Shown: positions 42,494 through 51,539 of the stretch, piece by piece
How positions within the stretch are numbered: the stretch's first letter is position 1
Layout of the letters: every line of letters begins with the position of its first letter
Source of the DNA: Streptomyces sp. NBC_01304
GTDB taxonomy: Bacteria; Actinomycetota; Actinomycetes; Streptomycetales; Streptomycetaceae
DNA: 64,000 nt
Direction of reading: 5' to 3'
Assembly (NCBI RefSeq): GCF_035975855.1
Contig: NZ_CP109055.1
Coordinates: 2,976,001 to 3,040,000, forward strand
The notes under the pieces: generated by a model
The model's database searches: none
Told to the model about the DNA's origin: nothing
Seen by the model: the letters and a program-made list of their open reading frames with translations, nothing else
Program-made: the position numbers and the translations under genes

Positions 42494-43576
42494 ATGCGCG
42501 CATCCAGCACGGCCGGGCAGCGGCCACCCAGGCACCGCCGCAGGCACCGCCCCGTCCAGGCCCTCGCGGCACTCCTGCTCGCGTTCGGCCTCGCGGCGGC
42601 GGGCTGCAGCGCGAACGACAGCGGCATGGACAGCGGCGACGACAAGGGCGGCAAGGCCGCGGCACCCGGGGCGGGTCGCCAGGAGGACAGCGCGACCGGC
42701 GCCGGCGGCGCGAGCGGCGCCGACAAGTCCGCCGCGAAGAAGCCCCCGAAAATCGCCGAGCACATCATCCGCACCGCCGACCTCACGGTCCGCGTCAAGG
42801 ACGTCCCCGACGCCCTCGACAAGGCCCAGAGCGCGGCGCTCGACGCGGGCGGCATCGTCGGCAACGAGACCACCGACCGGGACAGCAAGGGGCATGAGCG
42901 TTCCCGCGTCGTGCTCCGGGTGCCGCAGGACAAGTACCAGGAAGTACTGGCCGCCTTGGAGGGCACCGGCCGGCTGATCGAGAAGAAGGTCAAGGCCGAG
43001 GACGTCTCCGACCAGGTGGTGGACGTCGAGAGCCGCATCAAGTCGCAGCAGGCCAGCGTCGCCCGGATCCGCGAACTCATGGACCGGGCCACCAAGCTGA
43101 GCGATGTGGTCACCCTGGAGGGCGAGTTGAGCTCCCGTCAGGCCGACCTCGAAGCACTGCTCGCCCAGCGGGAGTACCTCAAGGACCGCACGTCCCTGGC
43201 GACCATCACGCTCACGCTGTCCGAGACCGCCGTGAAGAAGAAGGCGGTCGCGGAGGACGACGACCCGACGTTCGTCGACGCGATCCAGGGTGGCTGGTCC
43301 GCGTTCGTGACCGCGCTGCGCTGGCTCACGGTGATCCTGGGCGCGGTGCTGCCGTTCGTGGCCGCGCTGCTCGTCCTGGCGTTCCTCTACCGGCTCGTAC
43401 GTGCCCGCCTGCCGCGGCGCACTCCGGCGCTGCCGACCGGTGCGGGCGCGGGGGCACCCACCTGGGGACCGCCCGGTCCCAGGACGCCGGACACCACGTC
43501 CGAGGGCCAGGCACCGCAGGGCCCGGCAGCGCAGGGCCCTGCGCCCGAGGCTCCGCAGCAGGGGCCGCACGCCTGA
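42494..43576 (+). CDS. DUF4349 lipoprotein, membrane-anchored
   Basis: A 360-residue exported protein. After an Arg-rich start, a lipoprotein signal ends in AAAGCS near residue 38. A disordered Gly/Ala/Lys linker follows, then the DUF4349 domain: RTADLTVRVKDVPDALDKAQSAALDAGG, VVLRVPQDKYQEVLAALE, a coiled-coil region (VDVESRIKSQQASVARIRELMDRA) and TSLATITLTLSE. One C-terminal TM (LGAVLPFVAALLVLAFLYRLV) and a Pro/Gln-rich tail complete it. It is probably a cell-envelope adaptor. The ATG at 42494 has only a weak G-rich site upstream. The 130 bp before it holds nothing clear. Confidence 0.88.
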   Translation: MRASSTAGQRPPRHRRRHRPVQALAALLLAFGLAAAGCSANDSGMDSGDDKGGKAAAPGAGRQEDSATGAGGASGADKSAAKKPPKIAEHIIRTADLTVRVKDVPDALDKAQSAALDAGGIVGNETTDRDSKGHERSRVVLRVPQDKYQEVLAALEGTGRLIEKKVKAEDVSDQVVDVESRIKSQQASVARIRELMDRATKLSDVVTLEGELSSRQADLEALLAQREYLKDRTSLATITLTLSETAVKKKAVAEDDDPTFVDAIQGGWSAFVTALRWLTVILGAVLPFVAALLVLAFLYRLVRARLPRRTPALPTGAGAGAPTWGPPGPRTPDTTSEGQAPQGPAAQGPAPEAPQQGPHA

Positions 43577-43676
43577 CCGCCGCGACGTCCCCCATTCGGC
43601 CGTACCAGGGTGAGGGCGGACCGGACCCCGCCGAAGCTGGCAGGAGTCCGCTCCCCCTCACCCACGAGGTGCGCCG

Positions 43677-44981
43677 ATGCCCCCTGCCTCCCGCAATCCG
43701 CGCACGATCGCCGTCGGCGCGGTGGTGGCCGCCCTGCTGGTCGTCGCGATCGTCGCCGCGGCGGGCCTCGGCAACCCCCTCAACGACTTCACCCCGTACC
43801 GGGGCCGCGGCGCGATCACCGTGATCTGTGGCGTCCTCGGCCTCACGGGCGCCGCCGCCCTCCTGCTCAGGCCGTCCCCGGCCCGGCCCGACCACCTCGC
43901 CTGGTTCAGCGCGATCGTCAGCACCCTGTGTGTGCTCGCGACCGTGTTCGTCTGGATCTGCGTCGGCACCGGCCACTCCCTGAAGGACGTGCCGGGCTCC
44001 CCGGTGAGCGACCGGCGCCAGATGGCCGCGTACCTCGCGACGCACGAGAAGGAGCTCGGCCGCCCGCAGCAGATCCCGACCGGCGTGATGATCGAGACGC
44101 TGCAGTTCACGGAGGCCAACAACGTCAAACTCACCGGATACGTCTGGCAGCACCTCCCGGCGTCGGATCCCGCGGACAAGCCCCAGATCGAGCTGCCGGA
44201 CGCGGTGGACGGCGGCATCACCGACGAGTTCTTCCGGGACCGGGACGGCGACCGGCAGGTGATCGGCTGGAAGCTGCGGGTCACGCTCCGCGAGCACTTC
44301 GACTACGGCCACTACCCGCTGGACAAGCAGGCGGTCTGGCTCGTCATGTGGCCACGGGCCACGAACACCGTCCTGGTCCCCGACTTCTCCGCCTATCCGC
44401 CCTGGCACCCGGACGAAAAGCTCGGCATGTACCCGGGCCTGGTCACCGGCGAATGGGAGCCCCAGTTCACGACGTACAGCCTGGACCACGCCCAGGAGCG
44501 CACCAACTACGGCCGCCCGGGCACCCGCATCGACGGGCAGATCCCGGAGCTGACGTTCTCGGCCGGGCTCGGCCGGGAGTTCCTCAGCCCGCTCCTGGAC
44601 CGCCTGGTTCCGCTCGGCGTGATCGCGATGCTGGTCTTCGGCTCGCTCTTCGTGGTCACCACGGACTCGGACCGCCGCACCCTGTCCGGCTTCTCCACCT
44701 GGGCCGTCATCGGCTTCTGCGGCTCGATGATGCTGGTGGTCTCCGTCCAGCACAGCTCGCTCAGATCCGCGACCGGCTCCACCGGGGTCGTGTACGCGGA
44801 GTACTTCTACTTCATCCTGTACGTCGTGATCGGCCTGGTCGCCCTGAACGTCGTGGAGCACACCTCCGCCAAGCGCTTCCCGCTGGTCGACTGGCGCGGC
44901 AACGCGGCGGCCCGGCTCCTGTACTGGCCGGTGATCACGGTCCTGCTGCTCGCGACGACCGTCGGCGTGTTCCTGCTGTGA
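43677..44981 (+). CDS. Membrane protein resembling pentameric ligand-gated ion channels, with extra N-terminal TMs
   Basis: A 434-residue protein. Three N-terminal TMs (near 10-30, 48-65, 75-98) come first. An extracytoplasmic beta-rich domain (about 120-300) follows, with the channel-receptor-like HYPLDKQAVWLVMWP (compare the FPxDxQ loop) and EWEPQFTTYSL before a segment ending FLSPLLDRLVPL. Then four TMs match the M1-M4 pattern (LVPLGVIAMLVFGSLF; GFSTWAVIGFCGSMMLVVSV; YAEYFYFILYVVIGLVALNVV; the C-terminal LLYWPVITVLLLATTVGVFLL). The pLGIC assignment rests on motif order, not alignment. It could be a sensor-channel. Confidence 0.7.
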   Translation: MPPASRNPRTIAVGAVVAALLVVAIVAAAGLGNPLNDFTPYRGRGAITVICGVLGLTGAAALLLRPSPARPDHLAWFSAIVSTLCVLATVFVWICVGTGHSLKDVPGSPVSDRRQMAAYLATHEKELGRPQQIPTGVMIETLQFTEANNVKLTGYVWQHLPASDPADKPQIELPDAVDGGITDEFFRDRDGDRQVIGWKLRVTLREHFDYGHYPLDKQAVWLVMWPRATNTVLVPDFSAYPPWHPDEKLGMYPGLVTGEWEPQFTTYSLDHAQERTNYGRPGTRIDGQIPELTFSAGLGREFLSPLLDRLVPLGVIAMLVFGSLFVVTTDSDRRTLSGFSTWAVIGFCGSMMLVVSVQHSSLRSATGSTGVVYAEYFYFILYVVIGLVALNVVEHTSAKRFPLVDWRGNAAARLLYWPVITVLLLATTVGVFLL

Positions 44982-45055
44982 CGACGGTACGACGCCGCGT
45001 GTGACGGCACGCCGCCGGGATGCGGCCCTTGGGCCCCCGCGTTAGGAAGGAACGT

Positions 45056-45688
45056 ATGAACACATGGAGCATGCCCGTGGCCAAGGGGAGGGTCAGCGCG
45101 AAGTACAAGCAGCCCGGAGGATGGGCCGCCGGCTTCCACACCGGAGTCGACTTCGCCGTCCCGACCGGTACCGCCATCACCGCGGTGGGTCCCGGCAAGG
45201 TCGTGGTCGCCGGTGATCAGGGCGCGTACGGGAACTGCGTGATCATCCAGATGTCCGACGGCCGGTTCACGCTGTACGCGCACCTCAGCAAGATCGAGGT
45301 CGGCGTCGGTACGAACGTCGACGGCGGCCGGCGGATCGGGCTTTCGGGCGCGACCGGCAATGTCACCGGACCGCACCTGCACTTCGAAGCGCGCACCGCC
45401 AACAACTACAACGGCCACACCGACCCCATGGCGTACCTGGCCGACAAGGGCGTCGCGCGGGCCGCCAAGAAGACGACGGCGCGCAAGACCACGGCCAAGA
45501 AGGCCCCGGCGAAGAAGGCCGCCCCCAAGAAGGCACCGGCGACCTACACGGTGCGCGCGGGCGACACCCTGTCCGGCATCGCACTCGCCAAGCTGGGCAA
45601 CGCGGGCCGCTACCCGGAGATCGCCGCCCTGAACGGCATCGCGAACCCGAACCTGATCCAGGTCGGCCAGAAGCTGAAGCTTCCTTAG
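45056..45688 (+). CDS. M23 metallopeptidase with C-terminal LysM, no signal peptide
   Basis: A 210-residue lysostaphin-type zinc endopeptidase. HTGVD near 28 (His/Asp ligands) and HLHFE near 118 complete the M23 site. A Lys/Ala-rich linker (about 140-165, AKKAPAKK-like) leads to a LysM domain (YTVRAGDTLSGIALAKLGN, then LIQVGQKLKL). There is no export signal, although the substrate is peptidoglycan cross-links. AGGAAGG precedes the ATG. The next gene is a LysM amidase also without a signal, so the pair looks like phage-type endolysins. Confidence 0.92.
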   Translation: MNTWSMPVAKGRVSAKYKQPGGWAAGFHTGVDFAVPTGTAITAVGPGKVVVAGDQGAYGNCVIIQMSDGRFTLYAHLSKIEVGVGTNVDGGRRIGLSGATGNVTGPHLHFEARTANNYNGHTDPMAYLADKGVARAAKKTTARKTTAKKAPAKKAAPKKAPATYTVRAGDTLSGIALAKLGNAGRYPEIAALNGIANPNLIQVGQKLKLP

Positions 45689-45721
45689 GCCCGGCCCCAA
45701 CTACCGTGTCCGGAGGCCCTG

Positions 45722-46519
45722 GTGGCTGATCCGCTGTCCGCCGACGCCTTCCTCGCCGCGCTCAGGGGCGAGGGGGTCAAGGTCGTCGAGGTCGATGGCT
45801 GGCGTTCCCGCAATCGCGATCACAAGGGCAAGTGGGGCCCGGTGAACGGCGTGATGATCCATCACACCGTCACGCGCGGCACGGCCGCCACGGTCAAGCT
45901 CTGCGTCGAGGGGCACGGCGATCTGCCGGGACCGCTGTGCCACGCGGTGATCGCCAAGGACGGCACGGTCCATGTGATCGGCTACGGCCGCGCGAACCAC
46001 GCGGGCCTCGGCGACCCGGCCGTGCTCGACGCGGTGGTGGCCGAGTCCGGGCTGCCCGCCAACAAGGAGAACGTGACCGACGGCAACCGGCACTTCTACG
46101 GCTTCGAATGCGAGAACATGGGCGACGGCAAGGACCCCTGGCCCGCCGCCCAGGTCGACGCCATCGTGCGCGTCGCGGCCGGCCTGTGCCGCGCCCACGG
46201 CTGGGGCACGACCGGCACCACGTCGGTGATCGGGCACGCGGAGTGGCAGGTCGGCAAGATCGACCCCAAGGGTCCGGGCATCACGATGGACGCCGTACGC
46301 AAGGAAGTTGCGGCCCGCCTGAAGGCCCCGGCGGCAAAGGAGCCGCCCAAGCCACCCGCCCCGGCCGGTCCCCCGACGTACACGGTCCGCGAGGGCGAGA
46401 CGCTGGGCTGGATCGCGGAGGCGTACGGCACGACGGTCGCGGAGCTGCAGAAGCTCAACCCTGACATCAAGGACCCGGACAAGCTGGCGGTAGACCAGAA
46501 GGTCAAGTTGCCCGGATAG
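45722..46519 (+). CDS. N-acetylmuramoyl-L-alanine amidase (Amidase_2) with LysM, no signal peptide
   Basis: A 265-residue amidase/PGRP-fold hydrolase. Zinc ligands are seen in GVMIHHTVTRG (near 43) and SVIGHAEW (near 165), with ANHAGLG and HFYGFECENMGDG typical of actinophage and Streptomyces endolysins. A Pro/Ala linker leads to a LysM (YTVREGETLGWIAEAYGTTVAELQKLNPDI). GTG start with GGAGG 6 bp upstream. No signal peptide. It lies 33 bp after the M23 gene. Confidence 0.93.
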   Translation: MADPLSADAFLAALRGEGVKVVEVDGWRSRNRDHKGKWGPVNGVMIHHTVTRGTAATVKLCVEGHGDLPGPLCHAVIAKDGTVHVIGYGRANHAGLGDPAVLDAVVAESGLPANKENVTDGNRHFYGFECENMGDGKDPWPAAQVDAIVRVAAGLCRAHGWGTTGTTSVIGHAEWQVGKIDPKGPGITMDAVRKEVAARLKAPAAKEPPKPPAPAGPPTYTVREGETLGWIAEAYGTTVAELQKLNPDIKDPDKLAVDQKVKLPG

Positions 46520-46574
46520 GGCTCAACCGGCCGCGGAACTGCGGGGTGTCGGTGAGGTTGTCAGTGGGTCGACG

Positions 46575-46580
46575 TAGCGT
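46575..46580 (+). promoter_or_regulatory. Leaderless-type -10 before the CoA-disulfide-reductase-like gene
   Basis: TAGCGT ends 7 bases before the ATG at 46587, and no ribosome site is present. I see no good -35. Confidence 0.45.
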
Positions 46581-46586
46581 GTCCGT

Positions 46587-47960
46587 ATGAGTGAACGACT
46601 GGTCGTCATCGGCGGGGACGCGGCAGGCATGTCCGCCGCGTCCCAGGCCCGCAGGCTCAAGGGCCCCGGGGAGCTGGAGATCGTGGCCTTCGAGCGGGGC
46701 CACTTCACGTCGTTCTCGGCGTGCGGGATTCCGTACTGGGTGGGCGGCGAGGTCCCCGAGCGCGACCAACTCATCGCGCGCACACCGGAGGAGCACCGGG
46801 CGCGCGACATCGACCTGCGGATGCGCACGGAGGTCGTGCGCATCGACGTGGACGGTCAGGCCGTCCTGGCCCGCGACCTCGCATCGGGCGACGAGTACTG
46901 GACGACGTACGACAAGCTCGTCATCGCCACCGGCGCCCGCCCGATCCGCCCCACCCTCCCCGGCATCGACGCCCCCGGCGTGCACGGCGTGCAGACCCTC
47001 GACGACGGCCAGGCGCTGCTCGACACCCTCGGGTCGACGAAGGGCAGGCGCGCGGTCGTGGTCGGCGCGGGCTACATCGGCGTGGAGATGGCGGAGGCCC
47101 TGACCCACCGCGGGTACGAGGTCACGGTGGTCAACCGCGGCGCGGAGCCGATGTCCACGCTCGACCCCGACATGGGCCGCCTGGTGCACGACGCGATGAC
47201 CGGCATGGGGATCGGGATGGCGAGCAACGCCGAGGTCACCAAGGTCCTCACGGACGACGACGGCCGGGTCCGGGCGGTGGCCACGGATTCGGGCGAGTAC
47301 CCGGCGGACGTGGTGGTGCTCGGCATCGGCGTACGCCCGGAGACCGGACTCGCCCGCGAGGCGGGGCTGCCGCTCGGCGAACACGGCGGCCTGCTCACGG
47401 ACTTGGCGATGCGGGTGCGCGGCCACGACAACATCTGGGCGGGCGGCGACTGCGTGGAGGTCCTCGACCTGGTGTCGGGCCGCGAACGCCACATCGCCCT
47501 TGGCACGCACGCGAACAAGCACGGGCAGGTCATCGGCTCGGGCGTGGGCGGGGGGTACGGCACGTTCCCGGGAGTCGTCGGTACGGCGGTCAGCAAGGTC
47601 TGCGACCTGGAGATCGCCCGCACCGGCCTGCGCGAGAAGGACGCCAAGGCGGCCGGCCTGCAGTACGTGACGGCGACGATCCAGTCGACGAACAGCGCGG
47701 GCTACTACCCGGGCGCGGCCCTGATGACGGTGAAGATGCTCGCCGAACGCCGCTCGGGGCGCCTGCTCGGCGTGCAGATCGTGGGCCGCGAGGGCTCGGC
47801 CAAGCGCGTCGACATCGCGGCGGTCGCGCTGACCGCGGGGATGACGGTGGACCAGGTGGTGTCCCTGGACCTGGGGTACGCGCCGCCGTTCTCACCGGTG
47901 TGGGACCCGGTCCTGGTGGCCGCCCGGAAGGCGGTCACGGCGGTGCGCAAGGCGGGCTGA
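46587..47960 (+). CDS. FAD-dependent CoA-disulfide-reductase / NADH oxidase-like flavoenzyme
   Basis: A 457-residue single-cysteine pyridine-nucleotide disulfide oxidoreductase. FAD motif VVIGGDAAGMSAASQARR, the redox Cys in FSACGIPYWVGG (near 46; SxxCGxP), the NAD(P) motif VVVGAGYIGVEMAEALTHRG near 155, and NIWAGGDCVEV near 290. The C-terminal dimerisation domain has GYYPGAALMTVKMLAE. It may reduce CoA-disulfide, a persulfide or act as NADH oxidase. No ribosome site; likely a leaderless transcript. Confidence 0.93.
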   Translation: MSERLVVIGGDAAGMSAASQARRLKGPGELEIVAFERGHFTSFSACGIPYWVGGEVPERDQLIARTPEEHRARDIDLRMRTEVVRIDVDGQAVLARDLASGDEYWTTYDKLVIATGARPIRPTLPGIDAPGVHGVQTLDDGQALLDTLGSTKGRRAVVVGAGYIGVEMAEALTHRGYEVTVVNRGAEPMSTLDPDMGRLVHDAMTGMGIGMASNAEVTKVLTDDDGRVRAVATDSGEYPADVVVLGIGVRPETGLAREAGLPLGEHGGLLTDLAMRVRGHDNIWAGGDCVEVLDLVSGRERHIALGTHANKHGQVIGSGVGGGYGTFPGVVGTAVSKVCDLEIARTGLREKDAKAAGLQYVTATIQSTNSAGYYPGAALMTVKMLAERRSGRLLGVQIVGREGSAKRVDIAAVALTAGMTVDQVVSLDLGYAPPFSPVWDPVLVAARKAVTAVRKAG

Positions 47961-47988
47961 GCGTGGGAGGCCGGGGCGGGGCCCGGCC

Positions 47989-49428
47989 TCAACTCGCCGC
48001 CGCTTCCTCCTCCTCGCCGCACCAGGAATCGACGCTCCGCACGCCCTCCCGGGCCAGCGAGGCGAGGAAGCGGGGGCAGCTCACGGCGTCCGCGGCGGGG
48101 GCGGTGTCCGGGGCGTACAGCGGGCGCAGGTCGAGCTTCTCGATGCCGCCGTGGAGCGACGGGTGCTCTCCCTCGTGGGTGCAGGCCTCGGCCTGCGGGG
48201 TGTCGGCGAGGGTGCGGAGCAGGGCGCGGATGTCGCGGGCCATGGCGATGGGCGGGCCGGGGTCGGCCTTCCGGAGAGCCTCGTGCGCGGCAAGGAGCAG
48301 GACGACGCGCTCCCGCTCGTGGGTGGCCGCCGGGTAGCGCCGGGCTGCCCATACGCCCAGGTCACCCCGGGCCGTGGTGCGGGGGTCGGCGAATCGCTCC
48401 GCGAACCGCTCGATGTCCAACTGGCCATCCGCGCGCAGGAGTTCGGGATCGAGGTGCCCGGTGTCCAGGTACCCGAAGAGCAGCTCGCGCGCCGCCCGCA
48501 GCTCATCCAGGGTGTCGCGGGCGTTGGCGGCCACGAACGTCGGGCAGAGCCAGGGCTCCAGATCCATGCCCTTGCGCCGCAGCACGCCACGGCCACCGCC
48601 GTCGCCCAGGTGAACGCCGAGGTCGATGAGGTCGGCGCTGTAGCGGGGCACCTTGGGGTGACCACCAGCGCCATGGGGGCAGGCAGTGCCGTCGGCGTCG
48701 GACGGCACGGTCTCCAGGTTCTTGATCATTCGATCGAGCACCCAGCGCTTGCGCACGATGCCGGAGACGGCGTACGGGGTCGCGCCCATGACCACGAGCA
48801 CTTCCCCCGCCCGGGTGTCCCAACTGCTGTGCTTCGAGAGGAAGATCCCGGATTCGGCTATCGCGTGGTAGGCGCTTATCCAGGCCGGCGGGTATCCCTC
48901 CAGGACGGACAGCAGATCCCTGACCCGCCGCCGTTCGCCCACCGGGAGCCGGGGCGGGACGTCCGTGACCGAACCGGGTTCGAGGTAGTCCATGCCCACG
49001 CGCGCCAGACCGGCGGCATTGCGCGGGCAAGCCCACTGCTCGGGCGACCAGTCCCGGTCCCACCAGTCGGCATCGGCACCGGCCAGGTGCAGGGCGATGC
49101 CACCCAGGTCCTCGATGTAGCGGTCCAGGTCGGCCTCGTACGGATGCGCGTCATGCGTGCACGCGCCGCCCTTGAGCGCCTCGTCGGCCAGGTGGAGCAC
49201 GTCGAGCACGACCCCGAACACCCCGTCCCCCGGCGTATCACCGACGTACGGCACCATCATCACGAGCCCGAACACCCACTGCCCGGCCAGCGCCCCGCCA
49301 GGGTCGGCAGCGAGGGAGCGCGCGCACTCCAGGACGACCCGGTCGTGATCGTCGTCCTCATAGGCCTCGGAGTCGTCGAACACCTCGGTCCACTCATCGA
49401 CGACTTCGTCCCAAGCGATCTCGCCCAT
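47989..49428 (-). CDS. Unknown protein with three Cys/His repeat units
   Basis: A 479-residue acidic cytoplasmic protein that I do not recognise. Three segments share one plan: AC(T/P)H..(x)HP, a spacer of 25-45 residues, then a CP-x-AxxAR helix. Unit 1: ACTHDAHP...ACPRNAAGLARVG. Unit 2: ACPHGAGGHP...LCPTFVAANARD. Unit 3: ACTHEGEHP...SCPRFLASLAREG. Each unit could bind one metal ion. No membrane segment. I chose the ATG at 49428; a GTG 15 bases upstream is possible. It lies 35 bp downstream of hemE on the same strand. Confidence 0.78.
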   Translation of the reverse strand: MGEIAWDEVVDEWTEVFDDSEAYEDDDHDRVVLECARSLAADPGGALAGQWVFGLVMMVPYVGDTPGDGVFGVVLDVLHLADEALKGGACTHDAHPYEADLDRYIEDLGGIALHLAGADADWWDRDWSPEQWACPRNAAGLARVGMDYLEPGSVTDVPPRLPVGERRRVRDLLSVLEGYPPAWISAYHAIAESGIFLSKHSSWDTRAGEVLVVMGATPYAVSGIVRKRWVLDRMIKNLETVPSDADGTACPHGAGGHPKVPRYSADLIDLGVHLGDGGGRGVLRRKGMDLEPWLCPTFVAANARDTLDELRAARELLFGYLDTGHLDPELLRADGQLDIERFAERFADPRTTARGDLGVWAARRYPAATHERERVVLLLAAHEALRKADPGPPIAMARDIRALLRTLADTPQAEACTHEGEHPSLHGGIEKLDLRPLYAPDTAPAADAVSCPRFLASLAREGVRSVDSWCGEEEEAAAS

Positions 49429-49463
49429 GCCGCGCGCCCCCACTCGCCGGTCCTACACGTCGA

Positions 49464-50531
49464 TCAGCGCGCCGTCTTCGCGTGCACGTCCGCCACGAGC
49501 CGGGTCAGCGCGTCCGGGTCCGTCGTCGGCAGCACGCCGTGACCCAGGTTGAAGATGTGGCCCTCCAGGTCGGCGGCGGCCGCAAGGACCTCGTCCGTCT
49601 TGGCCTCGACCGCCTCGGTCGTGGAGAAGAGCACGGCCGGGTCCAGGTTGCCCTGCAGCGCCTTGCCGGGGCCGACGCGGCGGGCCGCCTCGTCCAGCGG
49701 GACGCGCCAGTCGACGCCCACGACATCCGCGCCGGCCTCACCAAGGAGCCCGAGCAGTTCGCCGGTGCCCACGCCGAAGTGGATGCGCGGCACGCCGTAC
49801 GAGGCCACCGCGTCGAAGACCTTCGCCGAGGCGGGCATCACCGAGCGGCGGTAGTCCGCCGGGGAGAGCGCGCCGACCCAGGAGTCGAAGAGCTGCACGG
49901 CCGAGGCGCCCGCCTCGATCTGCACCTTGAGGAAGGCGCCGGTGATCTCGGCGAGGCGGTCGAGCAGGTCGGCCCAGAGCTGCGGGTCGCCGTACATGAG
50001 CGCCTTGGTGTGCTCGTGGTTACGGGACGGACCGCCCTCCACGAGGTAGCTCGCGAGAGTGAAAGGCGCACCAGCGAAACCGATCAGCGGGGTCTCGCCG
50101 AGCTCACCGGTGAGCATGCCGATCGCCTCGGTGACGTAACTGACGTCCTCGGGCGTGAGGTCCCGAAGGCGGGCCAGATCGGCGCGCGTACGAATCGGCT
50201 CGGCGACGACCGGGCCGACGCCCGGCTTGATGTCGAGGTCGATGCCGATGGCCTTGAGCGGGACGACGATGTCGCTGAAGTAGATCGCCGCGTCCACGTT
50301 GTGCCGCCGCACGGGCTGCAGCGTGATCTCGGTGACCAGGTCGGGGCGCATGCACGACTCGAGCATCGCGGTGCCCTCGCGGACCTTGCGGTACTCGGGC
50401 AGCGACCGGCCGGCCTGCCGCATGAACCACACCGGGGTGTGGGGCACGGGTTCACGCCTGCACGCCTTCATGAAAGCGGAGTCGTACGTCTTGCTCGGCT
50501 GCTGGCCCTGCGGGCGATCGTTGGCACTCAC
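49464..50531 (-). CDS. hemE: Uroporphyrinogen decarboxylase
   Basis: A 355-residue cytoplasmic enzyme decarboxylating uroporphyrinogen III to coproporphyrinogen III, the substrate of the cgoX/hemQ branch encoded 9 kb away. Signature [15 protein letters not shown] near 33, [13 protein letters not shown] (Asp) near 85, [17 protein letters not shown] near 150 and FNLGHGVLP near 325. The GTG at 50531 gives the usual length; upstream readings have no domain content. No strong ribosome site. It diverges from the DUF3000 gene. Confidence 0.96.
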   Translation of the reverse strand: MSANDRPQGQQPSKTYDSAFMKACRREPVPHTPVWFMRQAGRSLPEYRKVREGTAMLESCMRPDLVTEITLQPVRRHNVDAAIYFSDIVVPLKAIGIDLDIKPGVGPVVAEPIRTRADLARLRDLTPEDVSYVTEAIGMLTGELGETPLIGFAGAPFTLASYLVEGGPSRNHEHTKALMYGDPQLWADLLDRLAEITGAFLKVQIEAGASAVQLFDSWVGALSPADYRRSVMPASAKVFDAVASYGVPRIHFGVGTGELLGLLGEAGADVVGVDWRVPLDEAARRVGPGKALQGNLDPAVLFSTTEAVEAKTDEVLAAAADLEGHIFNLGHGVLPTTDPDALTRLVADVHAKTAR

Positions 50532-50622
50532 GTCGGAAAGTCTCGCACGTATGACGAAGTGCCCGGCTCGACCCGGGTGCGTCTTCCTGCACGGAGCCCG
50601 AGTTCCCCTTAACCTTCCCCGC

Positions 50623-51282
50623 ATGGCTGCGGCGCAGGGACAACTGTCGGAGGGTGCGGACGGGATGGACAGTACGGAGGGGAACGCGGCGGACTCATTG
50701 CCGCTCCCGTTCCGCGCGGCCGTCGAAGCACTGCGGGCCGCCCGGCTGCGGCCCGAGATCGAGATCGAGCCGACCCGCGCTCCACAGCGGCTCGCCCCGC
50801 ACGCGTACGCCCTGGAGGCGGCCGTCGTGGACGGGGACGAGGACTTGGCGGACGGACGGCTCGTGCTGCTGCACGACCCGTCCGGGCACGACGCCTGGCA
50901 AGGCACCTTCCGCCTGGTCACGCTGGTGCGCGCGGAACTGGAGCCGGAGATGGCGGCCGACCCGCTGCTGCCCGAGGTGTGCTGGTCCTGGCTGACCGGC
51001 GCACTGCAGGGGCGCGGTCTGTCGTACGGCGAGCCGAGCGGGACCGTCACTCGTGCGGGTTCCCATTACTTCGGCGGCCTGTCCGGACGCCCGTCCGCCT
51101 CGCAGATCGAGATCCGGGCGTCCTGGACCCCGCGCGAGGGCATGGGCGGCGTACCGGACGCGGCCTCGCACCTGGCGGCCTGGTCCGATCTCCTTTCACA
51201 GGTCGCCGGGCTGCCGCCGACCGGGCCGACGGACGCCTCGATCGTCTCGCTCCCGCAGCGGCGCGGGCCGCAGCCCACCTGA
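50623..51282 (+). CDS. DUF3000-domain protein
   Basis: A 219-residue protein of the actinobacterial DUF3000 family. It has [39 protein letters not shown], then [46 protein letters not shown] and [20 protein letters not shown]. No membrane segment or known catalytic motif. The start could also be the ATG at 50665, after GGAGGG. It is divergent from hemE and followed by a terminator, then whiI. Function unknown. Confidence 0.9.
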   Translation: MAAAQGQLSEGADGMDSTEGNAADSLPLPFRAAVEALRAARLRPEIEIEPTRAPQRLAPHAYALEAAVVDGDEDLADGRLVLLHDPSGHDAWQGTFRLVTLVRAELEPEMAADPLLPEVCWSWLTGALQGRGLSYGEPSGTVTRAGSHYFGGLSGRPSASQIEIRASWTPREGMGGVPDAASHLAAWSDLLSQVAGLPPTGPTDASIVSLPQRRGPQPT

Positions 51283-51298
51283 TCCACGGCAGTCGCGG

Positions 51299-51318
51299 GG
51301 GCCTCGCTCAAGAGGCCC
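51299..51318 (+). terminator. Hairpin terminator after the DUF3000 gene
   Basis: GGGCCTC (51299-51305) pairs with GAGGCCC (51312-51318) around a 6-nt loop, 17 bp past the stop. Confidence 0.7.
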
Positions 51319-51432
51319 TCGGCAGGCTCTCGAGGTTCATCAGAAGGTGGCTCCGACTCGGTTCGATCTTCGGATGATCGATCACGCGTCCGAATTGCCC
51401 GAATTGCGGGTCACCAAATCGTGATCATTCGC

Positions 51433-51460
51433 TAAAGGCGAGCGGGATTGCTGCCGAAGA
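51433..51460 (+). promoter_or_regulatory. whiI: Sigma-WhiG-type promoter of whiI
   Basis: TAAA (51433-51436), a 16-bp spacer and GCCGAAGA (51453-51460) match the FliA/WhiG consensus TAAA-N15/16-GCCGATAA at the key positions. It lies 80 bp before the whiI start. Known Streptomyces biology makes whiI a direct sigma-WhiG target. Confidence 0.85.
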
Positions 51461-51539
51461 GGTTTGTGACCTTGAAAGCACGGTTCGCCCCGGCTTAATC
51501 CCCGAGCCGGCATCCGTCCCGCCATCCCCAGGAGGCCTG

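Noticed and set aside
45056..46519. Prophage remnant
   Set aside because: The two endolysin-like genes have no phage structural, integrase or holin genes around them, and neighbours are ordinary chromosomal genes. Domestication is possible, but a prophage is not supported.
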